Shown one piece after another: positions 20,359 through 29,753 of a stretch of 64,000 nucleotides of DNA. A model generated the notes under the pieces. The model was not told the origin of the DNA, did no database searches, and was given only the letters and a program-made list of their open reading frames with translations. Position 1 is the first letter of the stretch. Each line of letters starts with the position of its first letter. Position numbers and translations under genes: made by a program. Source of the DNA: Aurantiacibacter sp. MUD11 (GTDB lineage Bacteria > Pseudomonadota > Alphaproteobacteria > Sphingomonadales > Sphingomonadaceae); contig NZ_CP114054.1 of NCBI RefSeq assembly GCF_026967575.1, forward strand, positions 1,178,001 to 1,242,000, read 5' to 3'.

Positions 20359-21858
20359 CTAGCCCAGCTTGTCCTTCAGGATCTGGTTCACCACCGCCGG
20401 GTTGGCCTTGCCCTGCATCGCCTTCATCGTCTGACCGACGAAAAAGCCGAACAGCTTGTCCTTGCCGCCGCGGTATTCTTCCACCTTGTCGGCATTGTTG
20501 GCGAGGATCTCGTCGATCGCGCTCTCGATGGCACCGGTATCGCTGACCTGCTTCAGGCCCTCGCTATCGGCGATCTCGTCCGGCTCGCGGCCGGTCTTGA
20601 GCACGATCTCGTAGATTTCCTTGGCCTGGCCACCGGAAATCTCGCCCTTGTCCTGCATGGCGAGGATCGTGGCCTGTCGCTCCGCCGTGGCGTGCGACAG
20701 GTCGGCCTCGTCACCCAGCGCCTTGACCACGCCGGGGGCAACGGAAAGCGACCAGTTGGCAACCTGCGTCGCCACCTTGGCTTCAGGCTTGCCGATGGCC
20801 TTGGCGGCGACCGACAGCAGCGTCTCGAACCGCGCGAAGGTCTCGACCTCGGCGGTCAGTTCGCGGGCGTTGTAGGGCGTCAGGCCCAGCTCATTCTCGT
20901 AGCGGGCGCGCTTGGCGTCAGGCAGTTCGGGCAGGCTGTCGCGGCATTCCTCGAGGAAGGCATCGTCCAGTTCCAGCGGCAGCAGGTCCGGATCGGGGAA
21001 ATAGCGATAGTCGTGCGCGTCTTCCTTCGAACGCATCGAGCGCGTCGTGCCGGTGTTCGGATCGAACAGCCGGGTTTCCTGCACCACCTTGCCGCCATCC
21101 TCGATCACGTCGATCTGGCGCTGCACCTCGTGCTCGATCGCCTGCATGACGAAGCGCACGGAGTTGACGTTCTTGGTCTCGGTGCGCGTGCCCAGTTCGG
21201 TATCGCCCACCTTGCGCACGGACACGTTGACGTCGGCGCGCATGGAGCCCTCTTCCATGTTGCCGTCGCACGATCCGACATAGCGCAGGATCGAGCGCAG
21301 CTTGCGGATATAGGCGCCGGCCTCTGCGGGCGAGGTCATGTCCGGGCGACTGACGATTTCCATCAGCGCCACGCCGGTGCGGTTGAGATCGACATAGGAC
21401 ATGGTCGGGTGCTGATCGTGCATCAGCTTGCCCGCGTCCTGCTCCACATGGATGCGCTCGATGCGGATGACCTTGTCTGCGGGGATGCCGGCCTTCTCGT
21501 CAGCCTCGATCACCAGCTGCCCCTCGCCCACCAGCGGATGGTAGAGCTGGCTGATCTGGTAGCCCTGCGGCAGGTCGGCATAGAAGTAGTTCTTGCGGTC
21601 GAACCGGCTCCACTTGTTGATCTGCGCCTCGATCGCCATGCCGGTGCGCACGGCCTGGCGGATGCATTCGCGATTGGGCACGGGCAGCATCCCCGGCATC
21701 GCCGCATCGACGAGGGAGACCTGCGTGTTCGGCTCCGCCCCGAAGGCGGTGCTCGCGCCGCTGAACAGCTTGGCGTTGGAGGTGACCTGCGCATGGACCT
21801 CGAGGCCGATCACGACCTCCCATTCGCCCGTTGCGCCCTGAATCCGGTAATTGCTCAT
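20359..21858 (-). CDS. gatB: Asp-tRNA(Asn)/Glu-tRNA(Gln) amidotransferase subunit B
   Basis: GatB (499 residues) binds the mischarged tRNA and activates Glu or Asp with ATP so that ammonia from GatA can amidate it. Conserved blocks include [33 protein letters not shown] and [14 protein letters not shown]; the C-terminal YqeY-like tail domain (about 420-495) contacts tRNA. Start [11 protein letters not shown] at 21858 is chosen; the open frame continues 30 codons upstream without conserved sequence. Together with gatC and gatA nearby it gives a full GatCAB, but an acyltransferase gene separates gatA from gatB. Confidence 0.96.
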   Translation of the reverse strand: MSNYRIQGATGEWEVVIGLEVHAQVTSNAKLFSGASTAFGAEPNTQVSLVDAAMPGMLPVPNRECIRQAVRTGMAIEAQINKWSRFDRKNYFYADLPQGYQISQLYHPLVGEGQLVIEADEKAGIPADKVIRIERIHVEQDAGKLMHDQHPTMSYVDLNRTGVALMEIVSRPDMTSPAEAGAYIRKLRSILRYVGSCDGNMEEGSMRADVNVSVRKVGDTELGTRTETKNVNSVRFVMQAIEHEVQRQIDVIEDGGKVVQETRLFDPNTGTTRSMRSKEDAHDYRYFPDPDLLPLELDDAFLEECRDSLPELPDAKRARYENELGLTPYNARELTAEVETFARFETLLSVAAKAIGKPEAKVATQVANWSLSVAPGVVKALGDEADLSHATAERQATILAMQDKGEISGGQAKEIYEIVLKTGREPDEIADSEGLKQVSDTGAIESAIDEILANNADKVEEYRGGKDKLFGFFVGQTMKAMQGKANPAVVNQILKDKLG

Positions 21859-21910
21859 GATTGTCCCGTTATCGTGTGATTGCGCCGCTTGGAAGGGCTC
21901 ACTTGCCCCG

Positions 21911-23098
21911 TCATTTCCATGGCGCGCGTTTCTCCGCCTCTGGCGCACCCCACTGGGCGGCCTTGCGCTTGGACCAGCGCCGCGCCGGGTCTTCGATCCA
22001 GCGCCAGGTGAGGTAGGAGGCGACCAGCGTGCCGCCCAGCATCGCCGCCATCACCAGCGCGCCCAGCGCCGGGTGCAGTACCAGCAGGTTCATCGCGCGC
22101 GTGGGCATCACCAGCTGCCAGCCGGTGATGGATTGCAGCACCAGCAGCACATCGTAGGTTCGACCGATGACGAAGCCGTGCAGCATGTAGATCGAATAGC
22201 TGAGCGTCCCCAGCCAGACGAAGGCCTGGCGGCGCAGCAGGGCGCTCAGCCAGCCGCGCTCATAGGCGAAGGCCAGCACCACCAGCGCGAACAGCACATC
22301 GGCATAGAGGTGTTTCGGGCCATTGATCAGCAAGGCCAGCACCGCGCCGACCAAGGCCAGCTCGACAATGGTGGCCACGCCGCGTGACAGGTCCAGGTGA
22401 CGGATGCGCAGCCACACCTCGTAGGCTGCCATGCCAAGGCCAAAACCCACCAATCCGCGCATGATGGTAAGCGGCAGGACGAGTTCGCGCAGGAGCAGCG
22501 ACGTACCGGCGGCCAGCGCAATCGCCAGCGCGACAACCGTTCCCCAGCGACCGAAGAACCGCAGCAGCAGCGCGGCCATCAGGTACAGCCCGACCTCCAC
22601 CGAGATCGACCAGGCCGAAGTGTTCCAGGTCTTCCAGCCAGGATGCACATATTCTTGCAGCAGGGTCAGCGTTGCCGGCAGGGTCCACCACTCGCGCCGC
22701 GCGGCGAATGGCTCGCGCCCGGCGACATCGGTGAATGCACCGGTCGCCCAGAAGGCAATCTCCAGCGCCAGCAGCAGGCCGATGACGAAGGCATGCAGCG
22801 GCCACAGCCGGGCATAGCGCAGGAACATGAACTTCAGGATCGGGAAGCCCTGGCGCAGCTTCTCGCCATAGGCCGCGGCGATCACGAAGCCCGACAGGAC
22901 GAAGAAGAAATCGACCGCGTAGTTCAGCCGCTGGTACAGCGGCCCTTCAAGCCACCAGTAGACGCCCTTCACATGATACCAGGCGACGCCCATCGCGGCG
23001 ATGCCGCGCCAGCTGTCGAGCACGGTGAAGCGTTCGCGCGCGGGCGCGTCGGCGGAGACTTCCGCTAGCGTATCACCACCACTTGTCGGGTTGGGCAT
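21911..23098 (-). CDS. Acyltransferase 3 (OafA/YrhL-type) membrane protein
   Basis: A 395-residue integral membrane protein of the acyltransferase-3 family. Residues 20-45 include [17 protein letters not shown], with the conserved catalytic-type His, followed by [14 protein letters not shown] and about ten predicted membrane helices. Such enzymes O-acetylate or acylate surface polysaccharides, lipids or peptidoglycan. The start at 23098 overlaps the gatA 3' end by 26 bp; an ATG at 23134 would overlap more. It ends 52 bp before gatB. Its insertion in the gat locus is unusual and probably gives it constitutive expression. The substrate cannot be told. Confidence 0.87.
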   Translation of the reverse strand: MPNPTSGGDTLAEVSADAPARERFTVLDSWRGIAAMGVAWYHVKGVYWWLEGPLYQRLNYAVDFFFVLSGFVIAAAYGEKLRQGFPILKFMFLRYARLWPLHAFVIGLLLALEIAFWATGAFTDVAGREPFAARREWWTLPATLTLLQEYVHPGWKTWNTSAWSISVEVGLYLMAALLLRFFGRWGTVVALAIALAAGTSLLLRELVLPLTIMRGLVGFGLGMAAYEVWLRIRHLDLSRGVATIVELALVGAVLALLINGPKHLYADVLFALVVLAFAYERGWLSALLRRQAFVWLGTLSYSIYMLHGFVIGRTYDVLLVLQSITGWQLVMPTRAMNLLVLHPALGALVMAAMLGGTLVASYLTWRWIEDPARRWSKRKAAQWGAPEAEKRAPWK

Positions 23099-24554
23099 CG
23101 AATCCGGCGCGCTGCTCGATCGCCAGGCCGGCATTGAGCACGCCCTGTTCGTCCATCGCCTTGCCGACGATCTGCAGGCCCAGCGGCAGCCCTTCGCCGT
23201 TGATCGCGGCAGGCACGCTCATGGCAGGCAGGCCGGCCAGCGAAGCCGGCACCGAGAACACGTCGTTCAGGTACATCGCCAGCGGATCGTCGGTCTTGTC
23301 GCCCAGCGCAAAGGCCGCGTTCGGCGTGGTCGGGGCGAGTATCGCGTCGCACTGGGCAAAGGCCTCGTCGAAGTCACGCTGGATCAGCGTGCGCACCTTC
23401 ATCGCCTGGGTGTAGTAGGCGTCATAGAAACCGGCCGACAGTACATAGGTACCGATGATGATGCGGCGCTTCACCTCGTCACCGAAACCCTCGGCGCGGG
23501 TGGCGGCGTACATGTCCTGCAACCCGGCCCCTTCGGGCAGGTCGCGCAGGCCGTACCGCACGCCGTCATAGCGGGCGAGGTTGGACGATGCTTCCGCCGG
23601 GGCGACGATGTAATAGGCCGGCAACGCATACTTGGTGTGCGGCAGGCTGATGTCGACGATCTCGGCACCGGCATCGCGCAGCCATTCCTTGCCGCGCTCC
23701 CAGCTGGCATCGATCTCGGGATCCATGCCGTCCATCCGGTATTCGCGCGGGATGCCGATCTTCTTGCCCTTCAGGTCCGCGTCGAGCGCCCCGGCCCAGT
23801 CGGGCACGGGGGCATCTAGGCTGGTCGAATCCTTGGGGTCGAAACCGGCCATCGCACCCAGCATGATCGCGCAATCTTCCACGCTGCGAGCCATCGGACC
23901 GGCCTGGTCGAGGCTGCTGGCGAAGGCAACGATGCCCCAGCGGCTGCAGCGGCCGTAGGTCGGCTTGATGCCCGTAGTACCGGTGATCGCGGCAGGCTGG
24001 CGGATCGAACCGCCGGTGTCGGTGCCGGTCGCTGCCGGGCACAGCCGCGCGGCAACGGCGGCGGACGAACCACCGGAAGAACCGCCCGGCGTCAGCGCGG
24101 CATTGCTGCCCTGCTTGCGCCACGGGCTCTTCACCGGGCCGAAATAGCTCGTCTCGTTGGACGAACCCATGGCGAACTGGTCCATGTTCAGCTTGCCGAG
24201 CATGCCCGCGCCGGCATCCCACAGCTTCTGGCTGACGGTGCTCTCGTAGCGCGGCAAGAAGCCTTCGAGGATGTGGCTGGCGGCGGTGGACTGCACGCCA
24301 TCGGTGCAGAACAGGTCCTTCATGCCGATCGGCACGCCGGCCATCGGGCCAAGTTCTTCGCCTGCGGCGCGCGCGGCGTCCACCTTTTCGGCAGCGGCCA
24401 GTGCATGCTCCGGCGTCGCCACGATGAAGGCGTTGAGTTCGGCAGCCGCGGCCACCGCGCCATTGAAGGCCTCGGCCACTTCGCGCGCGGTGAAGTCACC
24501 GGCAGCCACGCCATCGCGGATGGCCTTCACGCCCAGTTGGGTAAAATCGGTCAT
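23073..24554 (-). CDS. gatA: Asp-tRNA(Asn)/Glu-tRNA(Gln) amidotransferase subunit A
   Basis: GatA (493 residues) is the glutaminase of GatCAB. It is an amidase-signature enzyme with Lys79 (VPIGMKDLF), cis-Ser159 in PGGSSGGSS and nucleophile Ser183 in [11 protein letters not shown], the expected 24 residues apart. It releases ammonia from glutamine, which is channelled to GatB. The start is one base after the gatC stop, so the two are tightly coupled. Its presence implies that the organism makes Gln-tRNA and/or Asn-tRNA by the indirect route. A second amidase-signature protein at 49251-50756 is secreted and distinct. Confidence 0.97.
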   Translation of the reverse strand: MTDFTQLGVKAIRDGVAAGDFTAREVAEAFNGAVAAAAELNAFIVATPEHALAAAEKVDAARAAGEELGPMAGVPIGMKDLFCTDGVQSTAASHILEGFLPRYESTVSQKLWDAGAGMLGKLNMDQFAMGSSNETSYFGPVKSPWRKQGSNAALTPGGSSGGSSAAVAARLCPAATGTDTGGSIRQPAAITGTTGIKPTYGRCSRWGIVAFASSLDQAGPMARSVEDCAIMLGAMAGFDPKDSTSLDAPVPDWAGALDADLKGKKIGIPREYRMDGMDPEIDASWERGKEWLRDAGAEIVDISLPHTKYALPAYYIVAPAEASSNLARYDGVRYGLRDLPEGAGLQDMYAATRAEGFGDEVKRRIIIGTYVLSAGFYDAYYTQAMKVRTLIQRDFDEAFAQCDAILAPTTPNAAFALGDKTDDPLAMYLNDVFSVPASLAGLPAMSVPAAINGEGLPLGLQIVGKAMDEQGVLNAGLAIEQRAGFDAQPDKWW

Positions 24555-24555
24555 G

Positions 24556-24858
24556 CTATTCGATCACCTTCGGCACGCCGAAGAAGCCGTGCTCGGCCAC
24601 CGGCGCATTGGCGAGGACATCGTCGCGGCGGCCGCCACCGGTCTTGGGGTCGGCATCCACCACGTCGTCGCGCAGGCGCAGGGCTTGCGGGATGACCGCC
24701 GTCATCGGCTCAACCGAGGAGGTATCGACCTCGCCCAGCTGCTCGACCCAGTCGAGGATCTTGTTGAGTTCGGGCACCATGTGGTCGAGCGCGTCCTCGT
24801 CCATCCTGATGCGCGCCAGACTGGCGATCTTGGCGACTTCTTCTCGGGTGACTGACAT
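24556..24858 (-). CDS. gatC: Asp-tRNA(Asn)/Glu-tRNA(Gln) amidotransferase subunit C
   Basis: The 100-residue GatC wraps around GatA and stabilises its contact with GatB. The start [17 protein letters not shown] and the C-terminal half with [19 protein letters not shown] are typical for the family. The gene is first in gatC-gatA and ends one base before gatA. It lies 59 bp after an FKBP gene on the same strand, without a visible terminator between them, so it might share a transcript with that gene. Confidence 0.95.
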   Translation of the reverse strand: MSVTREEVAKIASLARIRMDEDALDHMVPELNKILDWVEQLGEVDTSSVEPMTAVIPQALRLRDDVVDADPKTGGGRRDDVLANAPVAEHGFFGVPKVIE

Positions 24859-24917
24859 GCGAGCGCACTAGCGGCGCGCGACACGCGCTTCAAGCGGCTC
24901 GCGCGCCAAAAATGCCC

Positions 24918-25475
24918 TTATTCGCCCGCGCCCTCTTCGGTCGCGGCATCCAGCTGCTGCTGCATCATCATCTGCTGGAAGGTGGCGACGCGCTGCTGGA
25001 AGTCCTCGCGGGTCATGAATTCGATCACTTCGATGTCGAAATAGAGGTCCGCATTGGGCGGAATCGGGCCGCCTTCGGGCACGTCCGCGCCATAGGCCTG
25101 GTCGGCCGGGATGAAGATCTCGTACTGCCCGCCGGCCTGCGTCTGTAGCAGGGCATCGCGGAAGCCGGGGATCATGTCGCCCAGCGGCAGTGGCGTGCCA
25201 TCGGGGAAGATGCCCTCGATCGGCAGCGGGAGGGTCTGCGACTGGTCGAACACCGTGCCGTCTTCCAGCTTGCCGGTGTAGTTGACGAAGACCACGCTTT
25301 CCTCGGTCGGGTTCGGGCCTTCACCGGCGCGGATGGTGTCGACCGACAGGCCCTTGGGCATGGCTGCCCAGGCAATCAGCGCCGCCAGCACGACGGCGGC
25401 GAGCACGCCCAGCCAGAGTTTGGTCAACGAGCCCTTGGCAACGGGCTGCAACAGTACGCGGGTAACTTCGGCCAT
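24918..25475 (-). CDS. FKBP-type peptidyl-prolyl cis-trans isomerase, membrane-anchored
   Basis: A 185-residue protein with a single N-terminal membrane helix (about 19-40, LWLGVLAAVVLAALIAWAAM) and a periplasmic FKBP domain (about 60-155). FKBP features are VVFVNYTGKLEDGTVFDQS, MIPGFRDALLQTQAGG and FIPADQAYGADVPEG. It should speed proline isomerisation in periplasmic or membrane proteins. A Gln- and Met-rich tail (FQQMMMQQQLDAATEEGAG) follows the domain and may be helical. It sits between rpsU and gatC; the rpsU terminator lies just upstream, so it needs its own promoter in 25476-25515. Confidence 0.92.
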   Translation of the reverse strand: MAEVTRVLLQPVAKGSLTKLWLGVLAAVVLAALIAWAAMPKGLSVDTIRAGEGPNPTEESVVFVNYTGKLEDGTVFDQSQTLPLPIEGIFPDGTPLPLGDMIPGFRDALLQTQAGGQYEIFIPADQAYGADVPEGGPIPPNADLYFDIEVIEFMTREDFQQRVATFQQMMMQQQLDAATEEGAGE

Positions 25476-25515
25476 GACTTGTAGGTATCCCGTCCAATCT
25501 TGCGACGCCCAAACG

Positions 25516-25548
25516 AAAAGGGCGCGGAATTTTCTTCCACGCCCCTTT
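25516..25548 (-). terminator. Intrinsic terminator of rpsU
   Basis: Read on the minus strand, AAAGGGGCGTGG and the following AA pair with TTCCGCGCCCTTTT across a GAAAA loop (14 positions, two G-U type pairs), followed by CGTTT. It begins 51 bp after rpsU and should isolate it from the FKBP gene. Confidence 0.8.
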
Positions 25549-25599
25549 GGCTTAGCTGCGATGTGCTTTCAAGCTTGGTGAGCCTGAAATGCGACCGAA

Positions 25600-25806
25600 T
25601 TAACGGGCGCCGTCACGCTCCATGCGCTTGCGCTCCAGCTTGCGGGCGCGGCGCACGGCGGCGGCCTTTTCACGTGCGCGCTTCTCGCTCGGCTTTTCGT
25701 AGTGGCGGCGCAGCTTCATCTCGCGATACACCCCCTCACGCTGCAGCTTCTTCTTGAGCGCGCGCAGGGCCTGCTCGACATTGTTATCGCGAACGATGAT
25801 CTGCAT
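25600..25806 (-). CDS. rpsU: Small ribosomal subunit protein bS21
   Basis: The 68-residue bS21 protein of the 30S subunit helps base pairing of mRNA leaders with 16S rRNA. The sequence starts [20 protein letters not shown] and has the Arg/Lys-rich C-terminal half expected. A good AGAAGGTGG ribosome site precedes the ATG. It is monocistronic by its strong downstream hairpin, and divergent from crcB across 208 bp. High certainty. Confidence 0.97.
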   Translation of the reverse strand: MQIIVRDNNVEQALRALKKKLQREGVYREMKLRRHYEKPSEKRAREKAAAVRRARKLERKRMERDGAR

Positions 25807-26014
25807 AAATCTAAGCCACCTTCTCTAATCTCAAAACGGCGAGAGCCCGCTGCAGAAGGCGCGGGGATGCACCGTGTAACTCAACGAAAAACGCGCCGAA
25901 TCCCTTCTTGGATCGGCTGAACGAGGGCGCAGATAAGCGAATCAAAGCTAAAAAGCAAGGCAGCTGAGGCCTTTTGGGTTCCGCATCTGCCCGCACGCGT
26001 CTAAGGCGGGGCCC

Positions 26015-26428
26015 ATGTCGAACATCACACCGCAGCTTTATGCATCGCTCTCGGTCGCGCTGGGAGGGGGCATCGGCGCCCTCGCCCGTTACCAGCTGGG
26101 CCGCGCGATGACCGCCTGGATGGGCGCGCCCGCCATGACCGTGTTTCCCTGGGCGACGCTGGCCGTCAACACCATCGGCAGCCTGCTGATGGGCCTGCTG
26201 GCCGGCTGGCTGATGCGCTCTGGTGGCGGCAACGTCGACCAACTGCGCCTGCTGCTGGGCGTGGGCATCCTGGGCGGGTTCACCACCTTCAGCGCCTTCA
26301 GCCTGGAACTGGCCATGCTGATCCAGCGCGGCCAGATCGCCTTCGCGGTGCTCTACATCCTGCTGTCCATCGGCCTTGGCGTGTCCGGGCTGGTGTTCGG
26401 CCTCACGGTGACGCGGCTGTTCTCATGA
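26015..26428 (+). CDS. crcB: Fluoride channel CrcB (Fluc)
   Basis: A 137-residue four-helix membrane protein that forms a dual-topology dimer exporting fluoride. Signature elements are GGIGALARYQLGR in helix 1, WATLAVNTIGSLLMGLL in helix 2 and GVGILGGFTTFSAFSLE with the Phe box and Thr/Ser track in helix 3. The final helix is at 113-132. I see no fluoride riboswitch upstream. The stop overlaps the next gene by 4 bp (ATGA), so it is translationally coupled with a pseudouridine synthase, an arrangement of housekeeping rather than inducible character. Confidence 0.95.
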   Translation: MSNITPQLYASLSVALGGGIGALARYQLGRAMTAWMGAPAMTVFPWATLAVNTIGSLLMGLLAGWLMRSGGGNVDQLRLLLGVGILGGFTTFSAFSLELAMLIQRGQIAFAVLYILLSIGLGVSGLVFGLTVTRLFS

Positions 26429-27561
26429 CGGGCGAGCAGAAGGACAACGAAGTCCGGCAATTCACCGTCGACGCCGATGACGAGGGCGTGCGCCTGGACC
26501 GCTGGTTCAAGCGCCACCTGCCGCAGATCGGCTTCGGCACCGTGTCGCGCTGGGCGCGCACGGGCCAGCTGCGCGTCGACGGCAAGCGCGCCAAGGTGGA
26601 GGACCGCCTGACCGCCGGCCAGGTGCTGCGCGTGCCGCCGGGCGGCGAGGATTCCGCCCGCACCCAGCGCAAGCGCCGCGAGCTGACCGCCGATGACGAG
26701 GCGCTGGCCGAGTCCATGCTGATCCACCGCGACAAGGCGGCGCTGGTGCTGAACAAGCCCCCCGGCCTTGCGACGCAGGGCGGCACCAAGACGAACAAGC
26801 ATGTCGATGGCCTGCTGGATGCCTATGCCGGCGAGGACGAGCCGCGCCCGCGCCTCGTTCACCGGCTCGACAAGGATACCAGCGGCGTGCTGCTGGTCGC
26901 CCGCACGCCGGGCAGCGCAGCCTTTTTCTCCAAGCGGTTTTCCGGCCGCAGCGCCAAGAAGATCTACTGGGCGCTGGTGGTGGGCGTGCCCGAGGTGCTG
27001 GAAGGCACGATCGACGCGCCGCTGGCCAAGCAGCCGGGCACCGGCGGCGAGAAGATGCACGTCGACATGGAGAACGGCCAGCCGGCCAAGACCGCCTACC
27101 GCGTGGTCGAGCGCGCCGGCAACAAGGCCGCCTGGGTCGAATTGCAGCCCTTCACCGGGCGCACCCACCAGCTGCGCGTGCACCTGGCCGCGATCGGCCA
27201 TCCCATCGTCGGCGACGGCAAGTACGGCGGACAGGATGCCTTCCTGACCGGCAGCGTCAGCCGCAAGATGCACCTGCACGCCCGACGCCTGATCATCGAT
27301 GCACCCAAGGGCGGCAAGCTGGACGTTACCGCCGAACTGCCGGAGCACTTCGCGCAGAGCATGGAGCAACTGGGTTTCGACATAAGCCTCAGCGAAGCCG
27401 CGCCGGTGCTCACCCCGCCACCCGAACGCAGCCGGGCGGAGAAGAAGCAGGCGGCCAAGGCCCATGCCAAGCAGTATCGCAAGGCTCGCCGGGGTGAGCG
27501 TCGCTCGCGCACCAAGCCCACGGGCAAGCCCGGTGCCAAGCCCAAGGGGCGGCGCAAGTGA
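26425..27561 (+). CDS. RluA-family pseudouridine synthase (RluC-like) with basic tail
   Basis: A 378-residue protein with an N-terminal S4 RNA-binding domain (about 20-70) and an RluA-type catalytic domain. Catalytic Asp149 is in the motif HRLDKDTSG; FTGRTHQLRVHLAAIGHPI is the second conserved block. RluC-type enzymes modify 23S rRNA uridines, and the layout fits, but the exact site is not decidable. The last 50 residues are very basic and Ala/Gly/Pro rich (KKQAAKAHAKQYRKARRGERRS), a longer tail than in E. coli RluC. It overlaps crcB upstream and a HAD gene downstream, both by 4 bp. A second synthase (RluD-like) is at 60458-61411. Confidence 0.91.
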   Translation: MTGEQKDNEVRQFTVDADDEGVRLDRWFKRHLPQIGFGTVSRWARTGQLRVDGKRAKVEDRLTAGQVLRVPPGGEDSARTQRKRRELTADDEALAESMLIHRDKAALVLNKPPGLATQGGTKTNKHVDGLLDAYAGEDEPRPRLVHRLDKDTSGVLLVARTPGSAAFFSKRFSGRSAKKIYWALVVGVPEVLEGTIDAPLAKQPGTGGEKMHVDMENGQPAKTAYRVVERAGNKAAWVELQPFTGRTHQLRVHLAAIGHPIVGDGKYGGQDAFLTGSVSRKMHLHARRLIIDAPKGGKLDVTAELPEHFAQSMEQLGFDISLSEAAPVLTPPPERSRAEKKQAAKAHAKQYRKARRGERRSRTKPTGKPGAKPKGRRK

Positions 27562-28217
27562 GCGAAGTCCGCCTCGCCGTCTTCGACTGCGACGGCACGC
27601 TGAGCGATGGCCAGGCCGGCGTGGTGAACGCAATGGAAGTCGCCTTCGCGGAGACGGGCCTGCCCGCGCCGGACCGGCACCAGGTCCGTCGCATCGTCGG
27701 CCTCAGCCTGCCGCAGGCCATCCGCAGCCTTGCGCCGGATGCCGGCGATGAACAGCACGCCGCCACGGTAGAGGCCTACAAGCAGGCCTTCTTCCGCTCC
27801 CGCCAGGACGGGTCCCTGCGCGAACCGCTGTTCGAAGGGATCGTCGGCCTGCTGCATCGCCTGCACGGCGGCGGCTGGATGCTGGGCGTCGCCACCGGCA
27901 AGTCCGACCGTGGACTGCGCAGCACCCTCGCCGCGAACAACCTCACCGAATTGTTCGCCACCACCCACACGGCCGACCGCCACCCGTCGAAGCCGCACCC
28001 TTCCATGCTGGAAGCGGCCATGGCCGATGTGCTGGCGGAGCCCGCCGCAACGGTGATGATCGGCGACACGGTGTTCGATATCGAGATGGCCAGGGCGGCC
28101 AATGTCCGTGCCGTGGGCGTCGCCTGGGGCTATCACGACAGTGCCGAACTGCTGGCCGCCGGGGCTGTCGGCGTGGCGGAAACGATGAGCGAGCTGGAGG
28201 AACTGATCCATGGATGA
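27558..28217 (+). CDS. HAD-family hydrolase, phosphoglycolate phosphatase-like
   Basis: A 219-residue HAD hydrolase. Asp10 and Asp12 in FDCDGTLSDG are the nucleophile and acid; GVATGKSDRGL carries the motif II Ser/Thr region; KPHPSMLE has the motif III Lys; and MIGDTVFDIEMARAA is motif IV with its metal-binding Asp. The cap inserted after motif I is helical, as in phosphoglycolate or pyrophosphate phosphatases. The substrate is unknown. GTG is the start (GTGA overlap with the previous stop). The gene is part of a tightly overlapping set ending with an ATP12 homologue. Confidence 0.88.
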   Translation: MSEVRLAVFDCDGTLSDGQAGVVNAMEVAFAETGLPAPDRHQVRRIVGLSLPQAIRSLAPDAGDEQHAATVEAYKQAFFRSRQDGSLREPLFEGIVGLLHRLHGGGWMLGVATGKSDRGLRSTLAANNLTELFATTHTADRHPSKPHPSMLEAAMADVLAEPAATVMIGDTVFDIEMARAANVRAVGVAWGYHDSAELLAAGAVGVAETMSELEELIHG

Positions 28218-28437
28218 CCGCGAGGCCGCCGAAGCGCAGGCGAAACAGCGCTTCTTCCTGATCAACGCGATGCGCATTGCCGGGGTCGTGATGATCCTGC
28301 TCGGCATCCTCGTCTTCAACGGGGTGATGCCGCTGCCGGAATGGGCCGGCTGGGTGCTGCTGGTGCTCGGCATGATCGAGACCTTCGTCACCCCGCAGAT
28401 CCTCGCCCGCATCTGGAGCACGAACGAGCGGCGATGA
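28210..28437 (+). CDS. Small two-helix membrane protein
   Basis: A 75-residue protein with two likely membrane helices, roughly residues 19-40 (INAMRIAGVVMILLGILVF) and 45-62 (WAGWVLLVLGMIETFV), and a charged N-terminus. No motif gives a function. Its start overlaps the HAD gene by 8 bp and its stop overlaps the next start by 4 bp, so it is translated from the same mRNA. Conserved position with the ATP12 gene would hint at a role in F1 assembly or membranes, but that is speculation. Confidence 0.75.
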   Translation: MDDREAAEAQAKQRFFLINAMRIAGVVMILLGILVFNGVMPLPEWAGWVLLVLGMIETFVTPQILARIWSTNERR

Positions 28438-29129
28438 AGAAGTTCTGGAAAGACGTATCGGTCGAGGAGCGCGACGGCGGCTGGCAGGTCACGCTGGATG
28501 GCCGCGCGATTCGCACGCAGGGCGGCCAGCAGCAGGTCGCGCCCAGCCGCGCGCTGGCGGACCTGGTGGCGGGCGAATTCGCCGCGCAGGGCGAGGAAAT
28601 CGACACCAGGAGCTTCGTCTTCCGCGACATGGTCGACTACGCGCTGGACATCGTCGCGAAGCAGCGCGAGGCAACCGTCACCCAGCTGCTGGAATACGCG
28701 CAGACCGATACGCTGTGCTACCGCGCCGACCCGGACGAGCCGCTCTACAAGCGGCAGCAAGAACTGTGGGAGCCGCTGGTGAGCGCATGCGAGGCCACCC
28801 ATGGCATTCGCCTCGAACGCGCCAGCGGCATCATCCACCGCCCGCAGCCGGAAGACAGCATCGCCGCCCTGCGCCAGCGGCTGGAGGCGGAGGACCACTT
28901 CTCCCTCGCCGGGTTGCAGACGATTACCTCGCTGGCGGCCTCGCTGGTCGTCGCCCTTGCCGCGCTGGAGGACCAGGCGGATACGACGGCGCTCTTCGCC
29001 GCCGCCAATGCCGAACAGGACTGGCAGGCAGAGCTATGGGGCTGGGATTTCGCCGCCGAGGAAGCGCGCAAGGCGAAGCTGGAAGCCTTCGAGAAAGCCG
29101 CGCAGTTCCTGCGCGCGGCGCGGGGCTAG
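28434..29129 (+). CDS. ATP12-family F1-ATPase assembly chaperone
   Basis: A 231-residue protein of the ATP12 family. In mitochondria ATP12 binds the alpha subunit of F1 and prevents its aggregation before assembly; alphaproteobacteria carry homologues. Family features are the start KKFWKDVSVEERDGGWQVTL, ATVTQLLEYAQTDTLCYRA, and the helical C-terminal half with WEPLVSACEATHGI and LQTITSLAASLVVALAALE. The ATG overlaps the previous stop. Its stop codon lies within a small hairpin shared with the convergent lipoprotein gene. No ATP synthase genes are in the window. Confidence 0.92.
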   Translation: MKKFWKDVSVEERDGGWQVTLDGRAIRTQGGQQQVAPSRALADLVAGEFAAQGEEIDTRSFVFRDMVDYALDIVAKQREATVTQLLEYAQTDTLCYRADPDEPLYKRQQELWEPLVSACEATHGIRLERASGIIHRPQPEDSIAALRQRLEAEDHFSLAGLQTITSLAASLVVALAALEDQADTTALFAAANAEQDWQAELWGWDFAAEEARKAKLEAFEKAAQFLRAARG

Positions 29130-29140
29130 CGCCCTAGCCC
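29123..29140. terminator. Short hairpin covering two convergent stop codons
   Basis: GGGCTAG (29123-29129) pairs with CTAGCCC (29134-29140) around CGCC. The TAG stop of the ATP12 gene forms the end of the first arm and the stop of the minus-strand lipoprotein gene lies in the second arm. No T-run, so terminator function is uncertain. Confidence 0.4.
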
Positions 29141-29736
29141 ACCCATTCAGCGACCTGGTCGGCCACGCGATTGGCTGCCTCGTTCAGCGCCGGGCCGACG
29201 AAATCGGCATCGGCCGGGACCCCGGAGACGCTTTCCTCGAACCGCTGCGTGCGGATCGTGCCGTCCGGCGATTCGAGCACGGCGTCATAGCGGACCACCA
29301 CGCTGCCGGTGGTCGCATCGTAGCCGAGATCGACCAGCTGGCCGGAAAGCTGCGTGCGCGCGGCATATTCCAGTTCCCCGCCGTTCACGACCAGTCGATT
29401 GCCCTTGGACCGGATCGTCTCCGCCAGCACGTTGCGGAACAGCTGGGCGGGCTTTTCCACCCAGAACGCGTCGGCAAGGTAAGCCAGCGAGCTGTCGCTG
29501 GTGGTCACCGGGATGCGGTTGACGTTCAGTCGCTGCGACACCGACGGTACCTGCACCGCCAGCGCAGCGGCGACCTCGCCCTCGGCCGCGGCGCCTGCGG
29601 GCACGCTGGCGCTGGGCGTCAGCGTCAGCAGCTGGTCGGGCGGATCGATACCGCCAAGGCTGATGCAGCCGGACAGCGCAGTGAGCGAGAACAGCGCGGC
29701 GGCCATCAGGCGCGTAGGGGTGGCTTTGTTCGTCAT
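29134..29736 (-). CDS. ABC-type transport auxiliary lipoprotein (PqiC/MlaC-replacing)
   Basis: A 200-residue lipoprotein with lipobox LSGC, of the ABC-transport auxiliary (PqiC-like) family seen beside MCE operons. The body has SLGGIDPPDQLLTLTPSASV, LAVQVPSVSQRLNVNRIPV and a C-terminal region with RFEESVSGVPADADFVGPALNEAANRV, typical of these proteins, again shown here as parts. It may bridge the MlaD-type protein to the outer membrane. ATG 29736 fits the AGGGGGA ribosome site best; ATG 29742 and GTG 29757 are possible. It is the last gene of the mlaE-F-D set and close to the mlaD stop. Confidence 0.85.
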   Translation of the reverse strand: MTNKATPTRLMAAALFSLTALSGCISLGGIDPPDQLLTLTPSASVPAGAAAEGEVAAALAVQVPSVSQRLNVNRIPVTTSDSSLAYLADAFWVEKPAQLFRNVLAETIRSKGNRLVVNGGELEYAARTQLSGQLVDLGYDATTGSVVVRYDAVLESPDGTIRTQRFEESVSGVPADADFVGPALNEAANRVADQVAEWVG

Positions 29737-29753
29737 CGTCATCTTCCCCCTGC

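Noticed and set aside
23099..23134. Acyltransferase start at 23134
   Set aside because: Would increase overlap with gatA to 62 bp and adds a nonconserved Ser/Ala/Pro leader; 23098 preferred, though not proved.
25930..26014. Fluoride riboswitch before crcB
   Set aside because: I could not find the conserved pseudoknot sequence pattern of that class; crcB is coupled to a housekeeping gene.
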